Shown here: one piece after another, positions 57,301 to 64,000 of the stretch
Layout: every line of letters starts with the position of its first letter
How positions within the stretch are numbered: position 1 is the first letter of the stretch
Assembly (NCBI RefSeq): GCF_019059575.1
Contig: NW_024882304.1
Location: forward strand, 1-64,000
Direction of reading: 5' to 3'
Length of the DNA stretch: 64,000 nucleotides
Source of the DNA: Amphibalanus amphitrite
Lineage: Eukaryota; Arthropoda; Thecostraca; Balanomorpha; Balanidae
Made by a program: the position numbers and the translations under genes
Notes under the pieces: model-generated
Seen by the model: the letters and a program-made list of their open reading frames with translations, nothing else
The model's database searches: none
Told to the model about the DNA's origin: nothing

Positions 57301-59876
57301 ACACAGCGGCCTGGATCCAGGCGGTGCCGGTACCGAGTCTCGGGCTTCACCTCGACGACGAAACCGTCCGCGTCGCTGTGGCCCTGAGACTCGGCGCCCC
57401 GGTTTGCGAGCCGCATCGGTGCCGTCTGTGTGCGCGCCCCGTCACCCCGCTGGGACATCATGGCCTCTCCTGCCAGAAAAGTGCGGGTCGCCACTCGCGT
57501 CATGCCCACTTGAACGACGTGGTGCGTCGCGCTCTCTCCGGCGCTGGCTTTCCCGCCATTCTGGAGCCAGTCGGCCTCGACCGGGGCGACGGCAGACGAC
57601 CGGATGGCATCACCGTCTTCCCCTTCCGCGAGGGCAAGTGTCTGACGTGGGACGCGACCTGCGTCGACACTTTCGCCGACCACATAGCGGTGGAGTCCGC
57701 ACTGAAACCGGGTGCAGCTGCAAGGCAGGCCGAAGAGCGAAAGCGGCAGCGTTATGCGGACCTAGCCAGGAGGTATAGCTTTGTTCCGGTGGCACTGGAG
57801 ACAACCGGTGTCTATGGTCCGGCCGCCGCCGCTTTCGTCCAGGACCTGGGGAGACGCCTGGCAACCTGCACGGGTGAGCGTCGCGAGACGGAGTGGCTGC
57901 GACAGCGGCTGTCCGTGGCCATCGCTCGTGGCAACGCGGCCTCCGTCCTCGCCACCGCTCCCCAATCTGGCATAGAACAAGCAGGCCAAACCCGCAGGGC
58001 TGCCTCCACCGCTGGGAGCAACCCAGGGACGACGCGCCGGTGGCCGCGGAGCCACGCGGTAACGGCGGCTACGCCATCGGCTAGCTGTGCGCCTGAGGTC
58101 GAAACCAGCGGCAAGAGGAGCACAAGAGCCACGCCGCCCAAGGCAGATTCTCCGACTGAGATCAACCTGGGCAACTCGTGCTACCGGCGCGGCCTGGTCA
58201 ACCTTGGGAACACGTGTTACATGAACACCGTGCTACAGGCGCTGTTCCATTCAGATCAGCTGCGCGGCGAGGTGCTGGCGGCGCGGCCGTCCCCCTCCCG
58301 CCCGCGCCTGGCGGCACTACAGCGAGTGTTCGCCTTCCTGGCGTTCTCGGAGCGGCCCGTCTACAGCCCGGGCGAGTTCCAGCGGACCGCTCTGCCGCCC
58401 TGTTTTGAGCGGGGCCGGCAGCACGACTGCTCAGAGTTCCTCCGATGCTTTCTGGACGCCTTGCATGAGGAGGAGCGGTCTCCGGCGGCTTCCCCTGCCG
58501 CACCGGTCGCGGTCTCGCCGCCAGTCCCTCCAGCTGCTGCCGCCGCACGCGCCAGAGACGACTCCAGCGTGCCGGGAGCAGCGGCGATGGAGCGGCCGCG
58601 GTCCCGGCGCCGGCACCGTTCCTGCGACACTGCGCGGGCCGGCGGGAGATCGCCGCTGGTGCAGCTCTCTGACCTGGCCAGCGACGATGTGGTGATGGCA
58701 GACCCGGCCGGAGACAGGGCGGAGCGGACTGCCGCGGAGGGGGAGCCCACAGAGTCACCGGACACCGGCGGGACGCAGCAGACTGATCCGGACGGCCAGG
58801 CGCAGGGCGAGGTGGTGCGTGAGCACGGTACTGGCGACGCCGGAGCTGAGGAGCCGCCCGCCGGCCTGGTCCGTCGGCTACTGACCGGACGGGCTGAGAC
58901 TACGTTCACCTGTCTCACGTGCGGCGGCGCTTCGCGCCACGAGAACAGCGTGACGGACCTGCACCTAGCTCTGCCGGAGTCGGTGACACGGTCACTGACG
59001 GCAGCTGCCGCGGGCGCCGGGGGAGCCGAAACTGCGCCGGCGTTCGGCCCCGCGCCGCGGCCGGTCGGTTGGCGGGGCACGCCACCGACGGACAACCAGA
59101 CAGAGATCGAGCTAACCGTATCGCAGCTGCTGCTCGACTACCTGACGCCGGAACGACTGTGCGGTGATAACCAGTATTACTGTACCAAGTGCACCGGCCT
59201 GCGGGACGCCGAGCGCCAGCTGCGACTGCTCTCTCCGCCAGCCAACCTGGTTGTCTCCTTGATGAGGTTCGCGGTTGACCGGCGCACCGGTGCACGCCGC
59301 AAGGTTCTCACCCCTGTGGAGCTCACCGAGTGGCTGACAGTGCCGCTAGCCACCGGCCCGCCCGCCCAGTACCGGCTGTATGCAGTGATAGTCCACGCGG
59401 GCCATTCGCTTGACGCTGGCCACTATTTCTCATTCTGTCGCGCCTCCGGTGGCGGTGGTATTGAAGGGATGGACGATACCGGCTGGTGGCGGCTGGACGA
59501 TACGTCAGCGGTGCCGGTGCCGGCGGCCACCGCGCTGGGCCGGCCGCGCCGCTCCACCGAGGCAGCCTACACGCTGCTGTACCGGCTGACCGATGCAGCG
59601 GTGGCGGTGGCGGCGGGCGGCTTGTCGGCGCTGGCCGCCCTGCCTGGCCCGCTGCGAGCTGCCGTGGAACGAGACAACGCCGTTTTCCGACGGGAGCGGC
59701 AGAGCCGGACGGCCGGCGCACTGCCGATGGTCCACGACGGACGGCCGCCGCCGGGTGCCGGCTGCGGCGGCGACAGCGGGCCCGGCGTCCCTCGGATGCG
59801 TCAGCCGACGACGAGGCGAAGCGGTCCAAGCAGGAGAACGGCCACAACGGCGTCAACGGCCAGGCGGCGCCCCTGA
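54384..59876 (+). CDS. Fusion ORF: PHD-PHD-RT-REL endonuclease-USP35/38-type deubiquitinase
   Basis: A single open frame of 1830 codons. PHD-like finger 1 (about 44-92, CGAC, CHQC, WRCTTC). Five 19-residue Pro/Ser repeats (120-214). PHD-like finger 2 (228-274, CVAC, CGSC, WHCPAC). RT (about 465-760) with KLDVSNAFNT near 613, GVQQGDPLGP at 668 and catalytic YLDD, Asp701 and Asp702. CCHC (from 1013) and endonuclease with RPDG, Asp1074, and WDAT, Asp1090. A linker of about 70 residues follows, then a USP domain (about 1268-1740): catalytic Cys1278 in NLGNTCYMN, QHDCSEFL, zinc ligands C1510/C1513 and C1600/C1603, GDNQYYCTKC, His1680 in AGHYFSF, and Asp1705 in WWRLDDTS. The USP half resembles USP38/USP35 but lacks their N-terminal helical region. 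The Met at 54477 is an alternative start. The last 90 residues are low-complexity. Confidence 0.85.
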   Translation: MNNCSTSFTPVQDYARPLFSKTTFNNLNSSAMTRRLTSKHVTYPCGACSRGVGSGSVQCHQCSRWFHGRCAALNRSNLLRLAKLHTKWRCTTCQNTPVAQPCDPQRPTSNGENSPQPPRDASTPASSPSPTPTSQPARDASPPASSPSPTPTSQPAQDASRPASSPSPTPTSQPARDASPPASSPSPTPTSQPARDASPPASSPSLVPASQPPHDARDQPSTQSPAECVACSIRSRRKTTITCGSCRQLWHTSCAKVPARKSHHLPVWHCPACLGRESAQLSDAFNGREVPDTGVVEGLATLRRSTKLISRIPKGVRPLVADALCSALEDALKLRTICAWWTFLSFAFFALRTPGKGDSNVSAAASIRQQLSSPNQTMTPNLLPEPPTNDSAREHHKPATDALARRILGKCADGDIRAALRLLTSDDTVAEPDAEVIAELMLKHPAAPKDELLPPPPAPSDPGPLTATPEEVEAAINSMPPGSSAGLDGIRPLHLRQLISREAAESGRRLLHSLTVLTNLVLAGEVPDCARDALFSASLCALRKKSGGLRPIAVGSVYRRLPSRIGARFVAASLGAELRPVQLGVGTPLGCEAAVHATRSFIEASRQSAAPHVLVKLDVSNAFNTVRRDVFLTRIRERCPEVYYLAYQAYSSPSPLIIGGQTIASACGVQQGDPLGPAAFAIAIDSCARAASAPLNIWYLDDATLAGPASAVAADIATLPTALAAAGLSLNAAKCEVAFIGAEDSDQRDAAISAICSALPDVKETELTNLSLLGSPLTDGSIGAAGEAASAMVQRLCTRLRELDSHTAVFFLAHHVSAPRLTYLLRSAPTFKAPHVLQATDEMVRSTLEAVCNVAINPAAWEQASLPVKFGGLGIRSVEALALPAYIASVNAARPLIRSICPSVTDELSDTLETAVSAFLHRTGVDRQQLPDGELVSSQRAWDTVACTVVQSRLLVPANQIDRARLIAAGQPHTAAWIQAVPVPSLGLHLDDETVRVAVALRLGAPVCEPHRCRLCARPVTPLGHHGLSCQKSAGRHSRHAHLNDVVRRALSGAGFPAILEPVGLDRGDGRRPDGITVFPFREGKCLTWDATCVDTFADHIAVESALKPGAAARQAEERKRQRYADLARRYSFVPVALETTGVYGPAAAAFVQDLGRRLATCTGERRETEWLRQRLSVAIARGNAASVLATAPQSGIEQAGQTRRAASTAGSNPGTTRRWPRSHAVTAATPSASCAPEVETSGKRSTRATPPKADSPTEINLGNSCYRRGLVNLGNTCYMNTVLQALFHSDQLRGEVLAARPSPSRPRLAALQRVFAFLAFSERPVYSPGEFQRTALPPCFERGRQHDCSEFLRCFLDALHEEERSPAASPAAPVAVSPPVPPAAAAARARDDSSVPGAAAMERPRSRRRHRSCDTARAGGRSPLVQLSDLASDDVVMADPAGDRAERTAAEGEPTESPDTGGTQQTDPDGQAQGEVVREHGTGDAGAEEPPAGLVRRLLTGRAETTFTCLTCGGASRHENSVTDLHLALPESVTRSLTAAAAGAGGAETAPAFGPAPRPVGWRGTPPTDNQTEIELTVSQLLLDYLTPERLCGDNQYYCTKCTGLRDAERQLRLLSPPANLVVSLMRFAVDRRTGARRKVLTPVELTEWLTVPLATGPPAQYRLYAVIVHAGHSLDAGHYFSFCRASGGGGIEGMDDTGWWRLDDTSAVPVPAATALGRPRRSTEAAYTLLYRLTDAAVAVAAGGLSALAALPGPLRAAVERDNAVFRRERQSRTAGALPMVHDGRPPPGAGCGGDSGPGVPRMRQPTTRRSGPSRRTATTASTARRRP
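54741..55025 (+). repeat. Five tandem 57-bp repeats in the LINE ORF
   Basis: Exact 57-bp periodicity starting at GACGCCTCA (54741, 54798, 54855, 54912, 54969), encoding DASPPASSPSPTPTSQPAR with small changes. In frame, so copy number can vary without breaking the ORF. It forms the flexible linker between the two PHD-like fingers. Confidence 0.95.
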
Positions 59877-60036
59877 TATGCGTCCGCCCCGACCTAGACC
59901 CGCTGCCCCGCCCTTCTGATCTGGTTCACCCGTACATAATGTCTCGCCGCATCATTTTATTGTGCTATTAAATGTACCTGTTTTGGTGTAAATAAACATC
60001 TGCGTTACGGCTTGTGTTACGGTCTGTGTTACATAC

Positions 60037-60171
60037 CCTGTTCTGGGCGGTCTCCACCTTGATCCTCTTAGCGTCCCAGAGTCGGTACTGGTAGAGGTGC
60101 GCGTTCTCTGCCGAGACGTCCCGCAGGTGAACGAGCAGGTTCTGTAGGCCGACCAGCGTCTCAGCTGGCAC
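60037..60171 (-). CDS. Exon A, inverted unit
   Basis: Open 135-bp copy on the minus strand with intact acceptor and donor. Differences from unit 1 are conservative (Val to Leu in AHLYQYR, Val to Ile in AKRIKV). It lies 40 bp from the LINE 3' junction. Confidence 0.6.
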
Positions 60172-60258
60172 CTGAGAAGGTCAGGGGAGGGAGACCGGAT
60201 TGATGTTTTGAAACTTTGACATAATAAACTTTCATTTATTCGACACAGGTAGCCTAAC

Positions 60259-62820
60259 CGCATGTGTTTTTTATATCGCGGACAAAAAAGTGGGGATTGT
60301 TAGGATTAAGCAGGGAGTCACCGATGTTAGATCCCTCTCTGGGTCCTTTCATAGGTCACGGTCCTGACCCGAGATAGCTGAGCTGTGTCGCAGCCCTGAC
60401 CTCAGGGCTCAGACAGCTGAGCTGTGCACGCCGTCGGCTCGGCCGTCAGTCGCCACAGCCGCTGACGCCAGTGTCCAAACAGCTCCAAACAATATCCGGC
60501 CCTGTATAGCAGGATAAGCCATCAGAGGCGGGAGTGATCAATGGAGGGACGCGAAACACTAACGCCAAGGGGATGACAACTGCCGAGGAATAAAGAAACT
60601 ACATGCAGGTACACTGGGAACACGTCATGCTGGAGTTGACGTGTTCCCAGCCCGTCCTGTACCATGCAGCCCGTTCCGGTGATCACTCCCGCCTCTGATG
60701 GCTTATACTGCTATACAGGGCCGGATATTGTTTGGAGCTGTTTGGACACTGGCGTCAGCGGCTGTGGCGACTGACGGCCGAGCCGACGGCAGACTTGTAA
60801 ACGACTCTGAGTTGATTCGTGAATCGACTCAGAATCAAACCGTTTTTCGATGAGTCATGAGTTGATTCGAATTACTTCATCGAGGAACTTGATGAGTCAT
60901 GAGTTGATTCGAATCAATTAAATTTAACATCATGAGTCATTTGATGAATCGATTCAAATTTTCAGACTCAAACAAAGAATCGACTCAAAAAATTTGAGTC
61001 GTTTACAAGTCACCATCAACACCCTAATAATCAATGCTAGATCACCCCCTCAGCTTTAGCCATCACTTAACTCCATATTTCAGACTTACAAGAGCCTCAG
61101 AGGCTCAGGCACAGGCGCCTAATGAGCCAAAAGCATTTGGCAGTTGGTAGGTACTTAGTCTTACCAAACCAAGTGCCTGCTACACTACCTAGGTACCTAC
61201 ATTTTACATGTCAGAAGTCAGAATTGACACCTGCGGCTGCCTCCCCTTCTCCCAGTCCCAATTTGGTCCCAATAATCAATCAACAGCATAAGAGTTTGGG
61301 CGTCTATAGAGTCAAATACGCCCAAACTACCTATAGCCTATAAACTACCTATAGGCTATGATATAATATAAATAAACTCACCTATAAACCGCAAAATTGC
61401 GATGCTCAACTGCCAATAAACCACAAAATGCACATTTTTTCCATGAAATAGAAGTTTAAAAAGAAACTTGTTTTATGACATCATAGAATCTTCAGAATAA
61501 TGTTAAGGAGCGGCTTTGAAATATTTCCTCAGCGATCTCCATTCGCCTAAAATATGTACTATGAGTGACGTCATGAATTCAAGAATAGAATGTGAAAGTC
61601 ATAGTATGTTTTAAGAAAACTACATTAATGGCGCAGTTGATAACTTTCACGTCTGAATCTCGCGACAAATTGGCCGGATGACGTTGCCCGAATTGCACCA
61701 ATGACAATTTATTTTTACCAAAAGAGCCACTTGGTCAGTGCTCCGGTGCTCCTGATATCGATTAATATTCAATAACGTCATTTTTAATCTAAAATTGTAG
61801 ACTAACAATATTTTTTATATTCCTTCATTTTAATCTCCACGTTGAGCCAACATAAATGGTACCTAAGTGACGGATGGGTGATCTAGCTGGCAGCCAGTTG
61901 GCACTGCTAAACTAGGTGCCGTTTGGAGAATGTATATTGTATACCTACATTAACTGCTTTCAATGAGTCTCAACTCAAGATCATATCTGATTCTGAGGCC
62001 TGAGCCACTCATGCAAGGTCGTGGCCTCGTGGCCCATGGAGTCCCTGCGGATGCTGAATGTTTCACAGGTGGGATTAATCCTATTTTTGAGGTTGTACTG
62101 TTTGAATAATTTTATCTGATAAATATGAAGTAGTAACATTTGTCTCATTATCATGTAGAAAAAGTTTGATTAAAAAAAAAACATGAATGCCTCTCGGAAC
62201 TTGTGCTTTTAAATTTTCAAATAAGACTTTCTAGGTAATAATAAGAGATGGTTACTATGCTACTCCTTAGTCCTTACTTATATTATAATTGTCTCTCAGA
62301 GTTACTTACAAATTTATCTGACATTGCACTGTTGACTGTTGAGTGTTGAAGATAGGTAGGTGTAAGGTAGGTACCTATGTACCTAGTCCTACTAGGTAGC
62401 TGCTTGAATCTTTGGTCAAGGCTACTATGCTGCTTAATACAATTTTGGTATGCAGCATATTCATTTTATCATAGCTTTGAGTCAAATAATCAACAAATGC
62501 CTATAGTGAGTCATGGGTTGAATGAAATAAGTTCAATAAAAATGTCGTGTGAGTCATGAGTTGGTTTGAATCTATTCATCAAAATGTGTGAGTCATGAGT
62601 TGATTCGAATCATTCCGTTGGCTAGTTGCTCGAGTCATGAGTTGATTCGAATCATTTTATCGAGGAACTTGATGAGTCATGAGTTGATTCGAATCAATTA
62701 AATTTAACATCATGAGTCGTTTGATGAATCGATTCAAATTTTCAGACTCAAACAAAGAATCGACTAAAAAAAAATTGAGTCGCTTACAAGTCTGGCCGAC
62801 GGCGTGCACAGCTCAGCTGT
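60259..62820. mobile_element. Foldback transposon, inverted unit, split by a hAT element
   Basis: The CGCATGTG end is at 60259. Both arms are recognisable, but the second is broken by the hAT at 60790-62794 and then stops early at GCTCAGCTGTCTTAG, with adjacent unit sequence deleted. Confidence 0.75.
60790..62794. mobile_element. Non-autonomous hAT element (2005 bp)
   Basis: Ends CAGACTTGTAAACGACTC and GAGTCGCTTACAAGTCTG with an exact 8-bp duplication GCCGACGG (60782-60789 and 62795-62802). Many copies of GAGTCATGAGTTGATTCGAA lie within 230 bp of the left end and 290 bp of the right end, typical subterminal binding repeats. The middle 1.5 kb is AT-rich and has no transposase or other recognisable gene. 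Confidence 0.9.
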
Positions 62821-63177
62821 CTTAGCTCAATCGTAATAGAGTAGAATCATTACATATATGCAATTGCTACTATTTCCTGGTTTTCTTTATAGGTCAAGGC
62901 TTGGTAACTGATAACTCTGCTGCCCTGTAATGGGTCCGGCCCGCTGTCGCGAGTGAAGACACTCGCACTGACTGACTGGACCGCCAGCCGAGACGCTGCT
63001 GACTCTGGTGGTGAATGGTGAGCGGAAGAGGAGAAAGTTTACGCCAAAGCTGAAGCAACTCTACATTGCTGTACAGCTAATACGCTTTTCACCTGGTGGC
63101 CAGTAGAGGAACTAACAGTTACTACAACTGACCGTCAGAAGCACCCAACACACACCGTGCCGCTCCCAGTAACATAC

Positions 63178-63299
63178 CAGGATGTAGACCCCAGTCGGGC
63201 AGCGCTCCGGCGTCCGGCAGCCGCAGCTGGTCCAGCAGTGACAGCAGCCGGCCGGCGCTGCCCTCCGGCGCCGTCCGACAGGCGTTCACGGCCACCACC
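63178..63299 (-). CDS. Exon C, inverted unit
   Basis: 122-bp copy on the minus strand with GTATGT donor and CCGTCAG acceptor intact, same protein-like frame as 13355-13476. Confidence 0.5.
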
Positions 63300-63473
63300 C
63301 TGACGGACAGACGTTACACGGTCAGCAAAGAGACGACACTCGGTCAGCGGACAGTGGCGTTGGGTCACCGGATGGCAGAGCATCGCCGCAGCACACAGAC
63401 CAGACAGGACTGTGCCGACAACGCAACCCCGTTGGAGTAACATGACCCTAATAAATGCACCGAAAATGCTCTG

Positions 63474-63649
63474 GGGCCGTATTCACGTCGACTTCGTAAG
63501 TCGATTTTCTTTCGTAAGCATAATTTGGCATTCACGTCGGCACTTCTTAAGTTTTTATCGACGAAGTTCACGTGAATAAAAAAATTTACATAAGAAGTAG
63601 GTCAAACTTGAGAAAATTCTTACGAAAATGATCGACGTGAATACGGCCC
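63474..63649. mobile_element. PIF/Harbinger-like MITE (176 bp)
   Basis: Ends GGGCCGTATTCACGTCGA and exact complement, with a 3-bp duplication CTG (63471-63473 and 63650-63652). Sister units read GCTCTGGTCTATC without the insert, or with GCATT variants. Short ends with GGGCC and a 3-bp duplication fit PIF/Harbinger, although the usual target is TWA. Confidence 0.85.
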
Positions 63650-63773
63650 CTGGTCTATCTCCATTATTTATAATAATAAAAAATGAAAGAACAACTGAGA
63701 TGAGGGAAAGGAGTGAGGCGTCTGTTAGGGTCCCCGTGCAATACGCCCGGTGCGGTGACTGACCTCATCGCCG

Positions 63774-63896
63774 CTAGCTGGAGAGCTGGTTCACCCGGCT
63801 GACGACCTTCTGTACCTCCTCGGCGGAGAGCGGGTGGCCGTTGGTGGCCCGCTGCAGCCCGTCCCGGTAGCCGGCCGCCCCATCCGGCGACACACC
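63774..63896 (-). CDS. Exon B, second inverted unit
   Basis: Full-length 123-bp copy on the minus strand, open to its TAG, with GVSPDGAAGYRDGLQRATNG at the start (Arg to Gln change). Acceptor CCCCAG is followed by GGTGTG rather than GGCGTG. Confidence 0.55.
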   Translation of the reverse strand, partial: GVSPDGAAGYRDGLQRATNGHPLSAEEVQKVVSRVNQLSS

Positions 63897-64000
63897 CTGG
63901 GGAGTCATAGCATAACACTCAGGCAGGTTCAGGATTCAGTCCGACACACAGAACCGTCCGGCGACACGCCCTGGGGGGCGACACATGGGCGCGCTCAGGG

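Larger units (their letters stand above)
53819..59997 (+). mobile_element. REL-type LINE carrying a USP deubiquitinase domain (6.18 kb)
   Basis: Flanked by a 10-bp direct repeat ATCTGCGTTA (53809-53818 and 59998-60007) inside the intronic minisatellite next to exon A. Sister units carry the site once (as ACCTGCGTTA on this strand) without the insert. The element has a 5' leader of about 565 bp, one 5.5-kb frame and a 120-bp 3' end finishing GTGTAAATAAAC, with AATAAA but no poly(A) tail. The RT and the C-terminal CCHC plus PD-D endonuclease point to the R2/NeSL/HERO-type LINEs with a restriction-like endonuclease. The exact clade is uncertain. The repeat encloses both the LINE part and the USP part. 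Confidence 0.8.
52007..63299 (-). repeat. Inverted unit (minus strand), heavily invaded
   Basis: The same unit as in the plus array but reversed: exon C 63178-63299, foldback 60259-62820 with a hAT inside, exon A 60037-60171, LINE insertion 53819-59997, MITE 53388-53586, exon B 53141-53262, foldback 52182-53028, and unit spacer 52007-52181. The left edge at 52007 lies in the spacer just before the next exon C, which is missing. Confidence 0.85.
63300..64000 (-). repeat. Start of a second inverted unit
   Basis: Continues the minus-oriented array to the window edge: the spacer region, a PIF-like MITE, then exon B and the adjoining intron. The rest lies outside. Confidence 0.85.

Noticed and set aside
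58150-59876. A resident host USP gene whose exon happens to lie next to a truncated LINE
   Set aside because: The 10-bp direct repeats lie outside both parts and sister units lack all of the sequence. Kept as an alternative only if the repeat proves accidental.

Overview
The window is animal nuclear DNA, most likely from a repeat-rich invertebrate. It holds a Jockey-like LINE, Ty3/gypsy and BEL/Pao remnants, Penelope-like sequence, mariner, hAT and PIF-like DNA transposons, a tRNA-headed SINE, and GT/AG-bounded exon pieces. Nothing bacterial is present. A crustacean or other arthropod fits, but I cannot fix the species.

Layout. 1-5000 (-): a Jockey-like LINE with ORF1 (zinc knuckles) and ORF2 (endonuclease plus RT), running off the left edge. 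5374-10450 (-): a Ty3/gypsy element. 10449-49840 (+): four tandem units of about 2.9-3.0 kb plus a fraction of a fifth. Each carries three short exons (called C, A and B here) of one unidentified gene, with a foldback transposon in the C-A interval and a small MITE before exon B. Unit 2 is split by a second Ty3/gypsy element (16734-43002, near-identical LTRs, 4-bp target duplication). That element is itself split by an 18.9-kb block (20421-39342) full of decayed transposons. 49841-52006: a spacer ending in a hAT terminus. 52007-64000 (-): the same unit in inverted orientation, invaded by a hAT element, an 847-bp foldback, a PIF-like MITE and a 6.2-kb LINE.

The most notable object is that LINE (53819-59997, flanked by 10-bp repeats). 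Its single 1830-codon frame encodes two PHD-like zinc fingers, a reverse transcriptase, a CCHC/PD-(D/E)xK-type endonuclease and then, in frame, a complete-looking USP35/USP38-type deubiquitinase domain with Cys, His, Asp and four zinc-binding Cys in place. The flanking repeats enclose both halves, so they appear to have moved together. LINEs carrying Ulp1-type or OTU-type proteases are known; I know of no description of a USP-type one.

The second notable object is the 18.9-kb block. It sits in a gypsy element whose LTRs differ at three of 488 positions, yet its contents are old and broken. It has matched ends and clustered subterminal TGACA/TGTCA motifs, so it may have moved as one large DNA transposon with passenger sequence.

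No complete ordinary host gene is present. The host coding signal is limited to the exon fragments in the array and the captured USP domain.
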